NCBI GenBank assembly: GCA_963725065.1
Contig: CAVRXD010000021.1
Span: 62,001 to 126,000 of the forward strand
Direction of reading: 5' to 3'
Length of the DNA stretch: 64,000 bases
Source: VAZQ01 sp963725065
Lineage (GTDB): Bacteria > Pseudomonadota > Alphaproteobacteria > Rhizobiales > Xanthobacteraceae
Part shown: piece by piece, positions 17,108 through 25,637 of the stretch
Layout of the letters: every line of letters begins with the position of its first letter
How positions within the stretch are numbered: the first letter of the stretch is position 1
Made by a program: the position numbers and the translations under genes
The notes under the pieces: model-generated
Told to the model about the DNA's origin: nothing
The model's database searches: none
The model's input: the letters and a program-made list of their open reading frames with translations, nothing else

Positions 17108-17890
17108 GTGACCCCAGTGCCTCCCATAGACCTGACCAAGACGCCCTCCTTTCGTCTCGACGGCAAACGCGCGCTGGTCACCGGTGGCGGGCGCGGCATC
17201 GGGCTGGCGGCGGCGTCCGCGCTCGCGCAAGCCGGCGCCGAGGTGACGCTCGCCGCACGCACGCGGGACGAGATCGAGGCCGCGGCGCAGGCGATCGCCG
17301 CGCGCGGCGACAAGGCGGTCGCGCTGCCACTCGATGTCACCGATCTCGATGCCGTCCGCCGCACGATCGCAGCGGCGGAACCGTTCGACGTGCTGGTCAA
17401 CAATGCCGGCACCAACCGGCCGGCGGTCCTGATGGAGGTCAAGGTCGAGGACTTCGACGCGATCTTTGCGCTCAACGTGCGCGCCGCATTCTTCATGGCA
17501 CAGGCGGTCGCGCGCCGCCTGATCGAGGCCAAGCGCCCGGGCTCCATCATCAACATCTCGTCGCAGATGGGCCATGTCGGCGCCGCACGCCGCACCGTCT
17601 ATTGCGCCAGCAAGCACGCGATGGAAGGCTTCACCAAGGCGATGGCGATCGAGCTTGCGCCCCACAACATCCGCGTCAACAGCCTGGGGCCGACCTTTGT
17701 GATAACGTCGATGAATCGCCAGTCCTTCGAGAACAAGGCATTCCGCGACGAGGTGCTCTCCAAGATCAAGCTCGGCCGCCTCGGCCAGCTCGAAGAGTTG
17801 ACCGGCGCGATCGTCTTCCTCGCCTCCGACGCCTCGTCGCTGATGACCGGCTCGGCGCTTGTCCTTGACGGCGGCTGGACGGCAGACTGA
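17108..17890 (+). CDS. SDR-family NAD(P)-dependent oxidoreductase
   Basis: 260 residues with a complete classical SDR set: TGGGRGIG nucleotide motif, NNAG, catalytic Ser in NISSQMG, YCASK (Tyr-x3-Lys), and a C-terminal LDGGW. The frame is open back to 17027 inside the HisD-like gene, but GTG 17108 follows GGAG at 17095-17098 and leaves a sensible N-terminus, so it is preferred. Coupled to the HisD-like gene; the two may oxidise successive intermediates. Contrast with the tetrad-less SDR at 7886. Confidence 0.9.
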   Translation: MTPVPPIDLTKTPSFRLDGKRALVTGGGRGIGLAAASALAQAGAEVTLAARTRDEIEAAAQAIAARGDKAVALPLDVTDLDAVRRTIAAAEPFDVLVNNAGTNRPAVLMEVKVEDFDAIFALNVRAAFFMAQAVARRLIEAKRPGSIINISSQMGHVGAARRTVYCASKHAMEGFTKAMAIELAPHNIRVNSLGPTFVITSMNRQSFENKAFRDEVLSKIKLGRLGQLEELTGAIVFLASDASSLMTGSALVLDGGWTAD

Positions 17891-17928
17891 ACGGTGCGAG
17901 AGATGCAACCGGCTCATAGGCGCGCACC

Positions 17929-18726
17929 ATGATGAACCTTCGATCGCTCGTGCTCGGCGTCGCCACCGCCCTCATCGCCGCGTTGCCGGCGGCCGCGGAG
18001 AGCCAGGCGCCGGATCGGCTGCAGATGATCCTCGACCGCGGCGTGCTGCGGGTCGGCACGACGATGGACACGCCGGTGTTCAGCATGCGCGATCCCGCGA
18101 GCGGAAATCTCCGTGGCCTCGACATGGATGTGCTGGAAACGCTGAACTCTTCGCTCGGCGTCAAGCTCGAATATGTGAAGATGACGTTCGGCTCGATGCT
18201 CGCTGACCTCGCCGCCGACAAGTTCGACATCGCAATGTCGGGGATGGGACGGACGCTCGACCGTGCACGGGTCGCCACGTTTTCGAAACCCTATATGCGC
18301 TACGGGAAGCTGCTGTTGATCCGCAGCGCCGACCAGGGGCGCTTCAAGACGCTTGCGGACCTCGACCGCCCCGGCCTCAAGATCGGCTACAACAGGGGCG
18401 GGTTGAACGACCGTTTCGCCCACAACATGTTCACCCAGGCGACACCGGTCGGCTTCGACAGCAACGAGCTTGCCACCGCCGATCTCCTCGCCGGTAAGGT
18501 CGATGCGCAGGTCTCCGACTCCACCGCGGCGATTTATATGGGACGCCAGAACCCGCGGCTCGCGGCGATGAGCCCGGACAAGGTGTTCCATCCGATCTAC
18601 GTGGCGATTCTGCTGCGGCGGGACGACCAGACGCTGCTCAACTACATCAACATCTGGCTCGACCAGATCGAGTTGGACGGCACGCTGGGAAAGATCCGCA
18701 CCAAGTGGCTGGGCGACACCAGATAA
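17929..18726 (+). CDS. Periplasmic amino-acid-type ABC solute-binding protein
   Basis: 265 residues with a signal peptide (LRSLVLGVATALIAALPAAA, cleavage near AES) and the family 3 solute-binding fold: DRGVLRVGTTMDTPVF near the start, GLDMDVLETL, and DIAMSGMGRTLDRA. Such proteins deliver polar amino acids or organic acids to an ABC permease, but no permease or ATPase gene is adjacent, so it is an orphan here. It is 38 bases after the SDR gene and probably in the same transcript. Confidence 0.85.
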   Translation: MMNLRSLVLGVATALIAALPAAAESQAPDRLQMILDRGVLRVGTTMDTPVFSMRDPASGNLRGLDMDVLETLNSSLGVKLEYVKMTFGSMLADLAADKFDIAMSGMGRTLDRARVATFSKPYMRYGKLLLIRSADQGRFKTLADLDRPGLKIGYNRGGLNDRFAHNMFTQATPVGFDSNELATADLLAGKVDAQVSDSTAAIYMGRQNPRLAAMSPDKVFHPIYVAILLRRDDQTLLNYINIWLDQIELDGTLGKIRTKWLGDTR

Positions 18727-18813
18727 TGCGCGAGCGGTTCGACGCCGCGCGATCATAAACGGGCCGGAAACGCCGACGGCCTACGCAACGAACCACTGCC
18801 GGGAGGAGATACG

Positions 18814-19296
18814 ATGCGAGTCCTGCTGCTCTGCCTGTTGGCGCTCGTCGCCACTGCCGCCCGCGCCGACGACGCGGCGCTCAAGCAAAAGATCGTCGGC
18901 AACTGGAAGCTTGTTTCGGTCGTCTACGAGGACCAGGAGAGCAAGGCGCGCTCGCCCGTCTACGGCGAGCATCCCCGGGGCCGCCAGATCGCGACCGCGG
19001 ACGGGATCTGGCTCGCGCTCGTCACCGCCGAGGGCCGGATCGTTCCGAAGACCGATGAAGAGCGCGCACAGGCGCTGCGCACCATGATCGCCTATACCGG
19101 CCGCTACCGGGTTGAGGACGGCAAGGTGATCACCAAGGTCGATGCCGCCTGGAACGAAGGCTGGGTCGGCGGCGAGCAGACCCGCTTCATCCGGTTCGAG
19201 GGCGACCGGCTCTTCATCGAGAGCCCGCCTATGCCGCATCCCAACCAGAACAACAGGGTGGTGCGTGTGATCGTGATCTGGGATCGCGAAAAGTAA
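18814..19296 (+). CDS. Secreted lipocalin-like domain protein
   Basis: 160 residues with a short signal peptide (MRVLLLCLLALVATAARA). The mature protein starts with the lipocalin-like signature IVGNWKLVSVVYED and continues as alternating beta strands, ending VVRVIVIWDREK, as in PF13924 proteins. It may bind a small ligand in the periplasm; no ligand can be named. GGGAGGAGATAC is a strong ribosome binding site before ATG 18814. Last gene of the plus-strand catabolic block. Confidence 0.8.
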   Translation: MRVLLLCLLALVATAARADDAALKQKIVGNWKLVSVVYEDQESKARSPVYGEHPRGRQIATADGIWLALVTAEGRIVPKTDEERAQALRTMIAYTGRYRVEDGKVITKVDAAWNEGWVGGEQTRFIRFEGDRLFIESPPMPHPNQNNRVVRVIVIWDREK

Positions 19297-19358
19297 CGGA
19301 CGATCCGCTCCCGGGCCGCCAGCCGAAGCCCGCGCCGCAGAGCGTCCGTCCGCGCCAC

Positions 19359-20348
19359 CTATTGCAGATTGAGCTTGAGCCTCGGGTCGGCAACGATCCC
19401 ACGATAGAGCGCGAACTGATCGCGGTTGAACTTGTCGAGCTCTTGCGGCGTCGAGCCGACGGCTTCCGTTCCCGCCTCCTTCAGCCGCGCCACCACGCCC
19501 GGGTCCTTCATCGCCTTGGCAATGTCCGCCGCAAGTCGGTCCAGAATCGGTTTCGGCGTCGCGGCGGGGGCGTAGATCGCCGTCCAATACGGGACCTCGT
19601 AGTCGACCCCCTGCTCGATCATGGTCGGCACCTCAGGCAAGGCCGGCGACCGCGTCCTGGTGGTCACCGCCAGCGCTCGCACGAGGCCGGATTCGATATT
19701 CTTGGCCTGCGCCGGAACGCCATCGATCAGCATGGCGATGCGCCCGGCCAGGAGGTCCGGCATGACCCCTGCATTGCCGCGATAGGGAACGTGGACGATG
19801 TCAACGCCGGCGGCCGCCTTGAACAGCTCGCTGGCGAGATGAATGGCCGTTCCCGCTCCGGACGAGCCGTAGCTGAATTTTCCCGGATTGGCCTTGGCCA
19901 GCGCGATGAATTCCTTCAGGTCGCGCGCCGGCAGCGACGGATTGATGATCAGCACGGGTGCGAAGCGGGTGACCAGCGACACCGGCGTAAGATCGCGCAG
20001 CCAGTCATACGGCAAATCCTTGCCCACCACCGAGCTCACCACGCCCGACACCGAATGATAGAGCAGGGTGTAGCCGTCGGGAGCCGCGCGCGCGACCGCG
20101 TTCACGCCGAGCACACCTCCGGCTCCGCCCTGATTTTCGACCACCACCTGCTGGCCGAGCACGTCGGAGAGCTTCTGCGCGGTGGTGCGCGCGGTGAAGT
20201 CGATCCCGCCGCCGGCCGCCAGGGGCACCATGAGCTTGATCGGTTTAGCCGGAAAGCCGTCCTGCGCCGCCGCGCCGGAAACCGCCAGCCCAAACACGGC
20301 GCAGGCGAACGCTGCCAGAATGGACCGCGCGATCGGTCGTACCATCAT
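19359..20348 (-). CDS. Bug-family tripartite tricarboxylate transporter receptor (orphan)
   Basis: 329 residues: signal peptide (hydrophobic SILAAFACAVFGLAVSGAAA), then FPAKPIKLMVPLAAGGGID, the Bug-family N-terminal ligand loop, GGAGGVLGVNAVARAAPDGYT, and a central GTAIHLASELFKAAAG stretch. Such periplasmic receptors bind carboxylates or aromatic acids and feed TctA/TctB permeases, which are not adjacent here. GGGAGGGCGTC precedes the start, and ATG overlaps the NIPSNAP stop (ATGA), so the two are translated together. Confidence 0.9.
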   Translation of the reverse strand: MMVRPIARSILAAFACAVFGLAVSGAAAQDGFPAKPIKLMVPLAAGGGIDFTARTTAQKLSDVLGQQVVVENQGGAGGVLGVNAVARAAPDGYTLLYHSVSGVVSSVVGKDLPYDWLRDLTPVSLVTRFAPVLIINPSLPARDLKEFIALAKANPGKFSYGSSGAGTAIHLASELFKAAAGVDIVHVPYRGNAGVMPDLLAGRIAMLIDGVPAQAKNIESGLVRALAVTTRTRSPALPEVPTMIEQGVDYEVPYWTAIYAPAATPKPILDRLAADIAKAMKDPGVVARLKEAGTEAVGSTPQELDKFNRDQFALYRGIVADPRLKLNLQ

Positions 20349-20692
20349 GACGCCCTCCCGAGGCTTGCGATCGCCGCGAGGCGTTCCTGGAAGAAGGGCG
20401 CGGGAACGAGAATGCGCGTTTCCTGCGTCGTCAGCAGCGGCCGCGCCTTGTTCAAATAGGCGTTCCAGTCAGCATTCTGAAACAACGCCCGCCGCCGCTC
20501 CACGCGCTCGTCGAGGCTGCCATACGCCCACAGCGTGGTGACCTGGTTCAGCGTGCCGATCTCGCTGATGTAGTATCCGACCGGTTGTCCCAGATGCTGC
20601 ATCTGAGGCGCGCGCCCTTCCCGCTCGTAGACTCGCAGGAATTCTCCGGTCTGCCCCGGTGCGCAGGTGTAGAGGCGTTGCTCTACGAACAT
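20345..20692 (-). CDS. NIPSNAP-family protein
   Basis: 115 residues with the NIPSNAP ferredoxin-like pattern: VEQRLYTCAPGQTGEFLRVYE at the start, GYYISEIGTLNQVTTLWAY in the middle and NADWNAYL near the end. These small proteins form dimeric alpha/beta barrels and often sit in catabolic operons; their chemistry is mostly unknown. GGGAGGACTGA precedes ATG 20692. It overlaps the Bug receptor gene by four bases. Confidence 0.87.
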   Translation of the reverse strand: MFVEQRLYTCAPGQTGEFLRVYEREGRAPQMQHLGQPVGYYISEIGTLNQVTTLWAYGSLDERVERRRALFQNADWNAYLNKARPLLTTQETRILVPAPFFQERLAAIASLGRAS

Positions 20693-20831
20693 TCAGTCCT
20701 CCCTCGCTTGCCGCGACGCTTGGCTCCGTTGCCGGAGGCGCGTTGCGATTTTTACCGCCGCCATTAGTTCATGACGGCGGGGCGAGCACAACAAACCGCC
20801 GAGCGCGCGCTCGACCGGATACAAGGAAAAG

Positions 20832-21794
20832 TCAGGCCGCCTTGACCGGGTAGACCGGCTTTTCGCCGCTCAGCACCCGCGCGACGTCGGCGGCGCATTT
20901 GGTCTGCAGCTCCTCGAGCGCCTCGACGGAATAGAACGCGGTGTGGGGCGTGAGGATGACATTGTCGCGCCCGATCAGCTTGGCGTCCTTGGGCAGCGGC
21001 TCGACCGCGACCACGTCGAGCGCGGCGCCGCCGAGCTGGCCGGAATCGAGCGCCGCGACCAGCGCGTCTTCATCCACCAGCGGTCCACGCGCGGTGTTGA
21101 TGAGGACGGCGCCTTTCTTCATCTTGCGGAAGGCGTCGGCGTTGAACAGGCCGCGCGTCGCCGGCATCAACGGCGCGTGAATCGAGACGAAGTCGGAGAT
21201 CTCGAGCAATCGGTCGAAGCTCACGCCTTCGACGCCGGCGGCGGCAAACGCCTCCTGCGACATGTAAGGATCGTGGGCTACGACCCGCAGCCCGAATGCC
21301 TTTGCCTTCGGCGCCAGCGCGCGCGGAATGTTGCCGAAGCCGACCAGGCCGAGCACGCGTCCGGTCAGACGATGGATCGGCACCACCGCCGGCATTTCCC
21401 AGCGTCCGGCCTGTACCAGCGTGTTGGACAACGGAACCTTGCGAGCCAACGCAAGCAGCAGCGCCATGGCGTGGTCGGAGACCTCGTGCATGCAATAGTC
21501 CGGCACGTAGGTCACCGTGATGCCCAGCTCCGCCGCCGCCTTGATGTCGATGTTGTCGACGCCCAGGCCGAAGCGGCCGATCGCCTTGCACCGCGTCAGT
21601 TGCCGCAGCAGCTCACCCGGCAATTTGGCATAGGTGACGAGGATGGCGTCGGCATCGCGCGCCACCGCCAGGATGTCGTCGGCCGACGGGCTCTTCGCCA
21701 TCCGCAGCTCCGGATCAATGCGCTTGAGCGCGGCCTTCGCCGGATCGAGTGAGGGAAACGGGCTGTCGGTGACGGCGATCAGCGTACGGGACAT
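20832..21794 (-). CDS. C-terminal-binding-protein-like D-2-hydroxyacid dehydrogenase
   Basis: 320 residues of the CtBP/phosphoglycerate-dehydrogenase branch. GLVGFGNIPRALAPKAKAFG is the NAD-binding GxGxxP variant typical of this branch; the catalytic Arg is in NTARGPLVDE, the Glu in the ALDVVAVEP region and the His in TPHTAFYS. It reduces a 2-oxo acid or oxidises a D-2-hydroxy acid; substrate unknown. CGGAGTGTCGCC precedes ATG 21794. It probably shares a transcript with the NIPSNAP/Bug pair, 139 bases further on. Confidence 0.88.
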   Translation of the reverse strand: MSRTLIAVTDSPFPSLDPAKAALKRIDPELRMAKSPSADDILAVARDADAILVTYAKLPGELLRQLTRCKAIGRFGLGVDNIDIKAAAELGITVTYVPDYCMHEVSDHAMALLLALARKVPLSNTLVQAGRWEMPAVVPIHRLTGRVLGLVGFGNIPRALAPKAKAFGLRVVAHDPYMSQEAFAAAGVEGVSFDRLLEISDFVSIHAPLMPATRGLFNADAFRKMKKGAVLINTARGPLVDEDALVAALDSGQLGGAALDVVAVEPLPKDAKLIGRDNVILTPHTAFYSVEALEELQTKCAADVARVLSGEKPVYPVKAA

Positions 21795-21819
21795 GGCGAC
21801 ACTCCGAATTCAGGTCGTC

Positions 21820-21843
21820 ATGCCCGGGGCTTGGCCCGGGCAT
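21820..21843. repeat. Short intergenic palindrome (ATGCCCGGG hairpin)
   Basis: ATGCCCGGG at 21820-21828 pairs exactly with CCCGGGCAT at 21835-21843 across a six-base loop. GTCATGCCCGGG hairpins are common intergenic repeats in Bradyrhizobium-like genomes (recollection, not checked). It lies between two hydroxyacid dehydrogenase genes on the minus strand and has no T-run, so it may be a repeat and not a terminator. Confidence 0.6.
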
Positions 21844-21886
21844 TCATTCTCTCGGCAACCAGGTGCGTCGCATTCTTCCGGCGTCG

Positions 21887-22744
21887 TCATTTGGCCGCAA
21901 GAACCTCCGGGTTGACGCAGTTCGGCGGTGTCTTGCCGGCGAGAAACGCCAGGATGTTGTCGACGACGATATTCGCCATCTCTTCGCGGACCTCGACCGT
22001 CGCGCTGCCGAGATGCGGGGCCAGCACGACGTTCGGCATCCTGCGCAGCGCCAGGTCGACCTTGGGCTCATGCTCGAATACGTCGAGGCCGGCGCCGGCG
22101 ATCCGGCGCGCCCGCAAGGCGCGCACGAGCGCGGCCTCGTCGACGATCGCACCGCGCGCGGTGTTGATGAGGAAGGCGGTCTTCTTCATCAGCTTGAACT
22201 CGCGCGCCCCGATCTGGTGACGCGTCTCCGGCCGCAGCGGCTGGTGCAGCGAGACGAAGTCGGATTCGGCCAGCAACTGGTCGAATGGAACGAAGGTCAG
22301 GCCGGCCTCGCGTTCCACGCTCTCGGGCTTGCGCCGCGGTGTCGAGTACAGCACGCGCATGGAGAAGCCGTGCGCGCGCCGCGCCACCGCTTGGCCGATC
22401 AGCCCGCCGCCACCCACCAAGCCGATCGTCTTCCCCCAGACGAAGGAGCCGAGCAGATGGCTCGACTGGCCGCCGGGAAATTTTCCCGCCCGCACCAGGC
22501 GGTCGCCTTCCATGATCCGCCGGGCGACCGCGAGCATCAGCCCGAAGGTGAGATCGGCGGTCGCCTCGGTGGTGACCGGCGGAACCACGGTCACGGGAAG
22601 CCGCTGCGCCGTTGCCGCGGCCACGTCGATGTTCGAGGGTGAGATGGATTGTGCCGCAACCAGCCGCAGCTTCGGATTGGCCGCGATCACGTCGCGATCG
22701 ATGCGGTCATGCAACAGGCAGAACAGGATGTCGCACGTCCTCAC
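21887..22744 (-). CDS. D-2-hydroxyacid dehydrogenase, N-terminus displaced by an apparent frameshift
   Basis: 285 residues from GTG 22744: a complete NAD-binding domain (GLVGGGGLIGQAVARRA) and catalytic Arg (NTARGAIVDE), Glu (GAGLDVFEHEP) and His (APHLGSA). The same frame continues upstream with convincing family N-terminal sequence, including RIFVTQPIAKSAIERLRKV, but has no ATG, GTG or TTG before a stop. An ATG at 22889 overlapping the upstream stop (TGATG) is the natural start but lies in another frame; removing one base between it and about 22860 would join them. Truncated, frameshifted, or a sequencing error. Confidence 0.75.
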   Translation of the reverse strand: MRTCDILFCLLHDRIDRDVIAANPKLRLVAAQSISPSNIDVAAATAQRLPVTVVPPVTTEATADLTFGLMLAVARRIMEGDRLVRAGKFPGGQSSHLLGSFVWGKTIGLVGGGGLIGQAVARRAHGFSMRVLYSTPRRKPESVEREAGLTFVPFDQLLAESDFVSLHQPLRPETRHQIGAREFKLMKKTAFLINTARGAIVDEAALVRALRARRIAGAGLDVFEHEPKVDLALRRMPNVVLAPHLGSATVEVREEMANIVVDNILAFLAGKTPPNCVNPEVLAAK

Positions 22745-22888
22745 GGCGGCGACGAGCGCCTTCTTGGCGATGATCCGGCTGGAATCCGGATTGACCTTGA
22801 CGGTTCCGACCTTGCGCAGGCGCTCGATCGCGCTTTTGGCGATCGGCTGGGTGACGAAGATTCGCGGTCGAGCGGAATTCGCGGCGCA

Positions 22889-24205
22889 TCAGGCGATCCA
22901 TCGCACGACGCCGGCGACGCCGTCGACTGCGACCTGCGAGCCGTCGGGGATGCGGCTGGTGGCATCGAGCACGCCCAGCACCATCGGGATGCCGCGCTCG
23001 CGCGCGAGCGAGGCGAGATGCGAGGTCGAGCCGCCGAGCTCGGCGACCACGCCGGCGACGCGCGGCAGCACATGGCTGAGCGCCGGTCCGGCGACGCGGG
23101 TGACGAGGACGTCGCCGGGCGCCACCCGGGAAAGCTCGCATTCGCAGTTCACCACGACGGCGCGGCCGGCGCCCCAGCCGATGCCCGCGGGGTGTCCGTT
23201 GAGCCCGGGATGCTTGAGCCAGATATCGTCGGGCACGGTGATCGGCTCGACCGTGAGCGGCCGCGCCTGGAGCAGCTTGATCCCGGCGTCATCGAGCGCC
23301 CATTCGATCTCGACCGGGCCGCCGATCACGGCTTCCGCCTTGCGCATCATGCGCCCGAGCGTGACCGCCTGCGCGGCGTCGAGGCAGGGCGCAGCGACGA
23401 GCTCGCTCGGCACCGCTTCCTGCCGGGCGCCGGCGCCATGGCCGCAGGTCTCGCGGTGGTCCTTGCGACCCGCATCGATCTTGCGCAGGAAACCCTGGCG
23501 CGAGAGCACGATGCGGTCAGGCACGACCTCGCCCTGGGCAATGGCGGAGCCGAGCCCCCAGGTCGCGCTGACGAGCATCTGTCCCTCGGCGGTCTCGCTC
23601 AGGCCGCCGCCCGACGCGCGGGCCTGCACCAGCGGCTGGATGAGCACGGCCATGGCCGTGTCCGCGGGCGAAAGGGCGTGGTTCTCCATGTAGCGGCGCG
23701 CATTCGTGGTCCACAGCGCGGCCCAGCACGCGCGCACGGCGGTAAGGAACGCCGCTTCCTCGTCGATGCCGAGAAAGCTCTCGAACTGGCCGGCGAAATT
23801 GGCGCCCTTGCGATCCTCGATCAGCGCGGAGGAACGCACCGCGCTCGGACCCGGGCTGGTGTCGCGCTGCGCACGCCATGCGGCGAGGAGCGGCGCGAGA
23901 ATCGTCGGCGCGATCGGCTGCTCGTAGAGGCCGAGCCTGATCTCGACCGACAGACGGCGCTGCTCGCCCGGGTGAGCGGCGGCAAAATCGCGGACCATGG
24001 GGTCGAGCCCCAGCGCCGCGATCTGCGTCCGATAGGCATCCGCGCTCAGGCAGAAGCCGCCCGGCGTCGGCAGGCCGGCATGCAGGAGCGCCGCGAGGTT
24101 CGCCGCCTTCGGGCCGACGCGCTCGGCGTCGACGGCGGTCGCGGCGGTCAGCGGAATGATGAACTGATCCGATAGCGCGGATGTTGTCGCGGTCGATGTC
24201 GCCAT
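22889..24205 (-). CDS. PEP synthase/PPDK-like protein with ATP-grasp and phosphohistidine domains only
   Basis: 438 residues. The N-terminal half is the ATP-binding domain of pyruvate phosphate dikinase (VGPKAANLAALLHAGLPTPG, AVRSSALIEDRKG.NFAGQFESF, EIEWALDD.GIKLLQARP). The C-terminal part is the swivelling domain with the phospho-accepting His in GGSTSHLASLARERGIP. The TIM-barrel PEP/pyruvate domain of full PEP synthase is missing, so a separate partner or another small acceptor would be needed. ATG 24205 is chosen because the frame upstream runs into a palindromic repeat. The next gene overlaps its stop (TGATG). Confidence 0.85.
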   Translation of the reverse strand: MATSTATTSALSDQFIIPLTAATAVDAERVGPKAANLAALLHAGLPTPGGFCLSADAYRTQIAALGLDPMVRDFAAAHPGEQRRLSVEIRLGLYEQPIAPTILAPLLAAWRAQRDTSPGPSAVRSSALIEDRKGANFAGQFESFLGIDEEAAFLTAVRACWAALWTTNARRYMENHALSPADTAMAVLIQPLVQARASGGGLSETAEGQMLVSATWGLGSAIAQGEVVPDRIVLSRQGFLRKIDAGRKDHRETCGHGAGARQEAVPSELVAAPCLDAAQAVTLGRMMRKAEAVIGGPVEIEWALDDAGIKLLQARPLTVEPITVPDDIWLKHPGLNGHPAGIGWGAGRAVVVNCECELSRVAPGDVLVTRVAGPALSHVLPRVAGVVAELGGSTSHLASLARERGIPMVLGVLDATSRIPDGSQVAVDGVAGVVRWIA

Positions 24206-24238
24206 GACAGCAGACCTGCTGGGCAGCTCTCTCGCACC

Positions 24239-24354
24239 GTCACCCTGAGGTGCGAGCGAAGCGAGCCTCGAAGGGGACGGCCCCCTTATTGGGTGCGGCA
24301 TGCGGGCCGTCGCCCTTCGAGGCTCGTCCAAGAGGACGAGCACCTCAGGGTGAC
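24239..24354. repeat. Extended intergenic palindrome, GTCACCCTGAGGTG family (copy 2)
   Basis: GTCACCCTGAGGTGC (24239 on) is the exact complement of GCACCTCAGGGTGAC (ending 24354). Further in, CCTCGAAGGGG pairs with CCCTTCGAGG and GGACGGCCC with GGGCCGTC, so nearly the whole 116 bases fold into one branched hairpin. It is better conserved than the copy at 15654-15770. Located between the M24 and PEP-synthase-like genes. Confidence 0.85.
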
Positions 24355-24365
24355 GGGGATGGATG

Positions 24366-25637
24366 TCACTTCACGTGATCGCCGTAGCCCGGGATCGGAT
24401 CCACCACGGTGATCTGCTTGACCGGGAAGTTGGAGATGATCTCGATCTCCTTCTCGTGCACGATCAGCATTTCCTCGATGCGCACGCCGTAGCGGAAGCG
24501 CTTGCCGTGCTGGGTCTCGAGCGCAAATGTCATTCCGGCCTTGATTTCGATCGGATGGTCGAGCGACCAGATGCGCGAGATGACCGGCGGGTCGTACTGC
24601 GCGAGGCCGAGGCCGTGGCCCCAGAGATTTGCCGCCGCCTGGTCCTCTTCCTTGTAGCCCCAGGCCTCCTTCGCCGACGGCCACTTCTTCGCGATCTCAC
24701 GCGTGGTGGTGCCGGCTTTCACCGCATGGATCGAATCGTAGAGCCACTCGAGCGCGGTCGCATACGTTTCCTTCTGCTCCTTGCTCGGCTCCTTGCCGAC
24801 GCAATAGGTGCGGTAGTAGCAGGACTTGTAGCCGTTCCAGGTCAGCGCGGCCAAATCCATGAACACGATGTCGCCGGGCTGGATGATGCGGTCGGAGAAG
24901 TTGCGCCAGTTCGGCCAGGTGTTGGGGCCGGACGAGACGATCACGTCCTCCACGTCCTCCATGCCGGGAATGCTGTAGAGATATTTCATCAGATGCGCCG
25001 TCACCTGGTTCTCGGTGATGCCGGGCCGCAGAAACTTCATGCATTCCCAATGGGTGGCGTCGCCGATCGCGCCGACGATGCGCATGCATTCCTGCTCGTC
25101 GACGTTCTTGACCGCGCGCGCCTCCATCATCGGCGTCATGCCGTCGACCCAGTTGATCTTCTTCTCCTTGAAGATGTTGATCATGTTGATGTCGATGAAG
25201 TCGACCCCGAGCTTCTGCCCGGCGACGCCGTGGCGCTTCATCTCCTGCTGGATCGCGTCGGTGAATTTCTTCACCTGCTGTTGCGAGGCCGGTCCGGCCG
25301 CGCCCTTGATCCAGGCATAGGAGTAGCGGACGTTCTCCTTCGGGATCCACGGCGAGTGACGCTCGATCTGGAAGCCGAGGTCGCCCTGCTCGAACAAAAT
25401 GGGCGCGCCGTCGCCGCACAGCAGCGCGTAGCGCAGGCCCGGCTTGAGCCGGTTCCAACCCGGCGTGAGCGTGCCGGTGAGATAGCGCACGTTCTCGTCG
25501 TACATGCAGAGCATGGCGCCGAGGCCGTGCTTCTTCATGTGCTGGCGCGCCCGCTCCGTCCGGTACGTCCGCATCCGGTCCCAGTTGACGCGCTGCTGCC
25601 AATCCAATCCGGCGATGCCGAAGTTTGCCGTTCCCAT
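24366..25637 (-). CDS. M24-family (creatinase/Xaa-Pro peptidase fold) protein with an altered metal site
   Basis: 423 residues: a creatinase-type N-terminal domain (about 1-170) and a pita-bread catalytic domain. Of the five M24 metal ligands, Asp261 (FMDLAAL), His341 (WGHGLGL), Glu374 (FALETQHG) and Glu388 (VRIEEM) are visible. The second Asp, normally in GYxSDxxRT, is replaced: residues 269-277 read GYKSCYYRT. It may have an unusual metal site or, like creatinase, act without metal on a small substrate. ATG 25637 follows GGGAGA. It is divergent from the LysR gene, which may control it. Confidence 0.85.
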   Translation of the reverse strand: MGTANFGIAGLDWQQRVNWDRMRTYRTERARQHMKKHGLGAMLCMYDENVRYLTGTLTPGWNRLKPGLRYALLCGDGAPILFEQGDLGFQIERHSPWIPKENVRYSYAWIKGAAGPASQQQVKKFTDAIQQEMKRHGVAGQKLGVDFIDINMINIFKEKKINWVDGMTPMMEARAVKNVDEQECMRIVGAIGDATHWECMKFLRPGITENQVTAHLMKYLYSIPGMEDVEDVIVSSGPNTWPNWRNFSDRIIQPGDIVFMDLAALTWNGYKSCYYRTYCVGKEPSKEQKETYATALEWLYDSIHAVKAGTTTREIAKKWPSAKEAWGYKEEDQAAANLWGHGLGLAQYDPPVISRIWSLDHPIEIKAGMTFALETQHGKRFRYGVRIEEMLIVHEKEIEIISNFPVKQITVVDPIPGYGDHVK

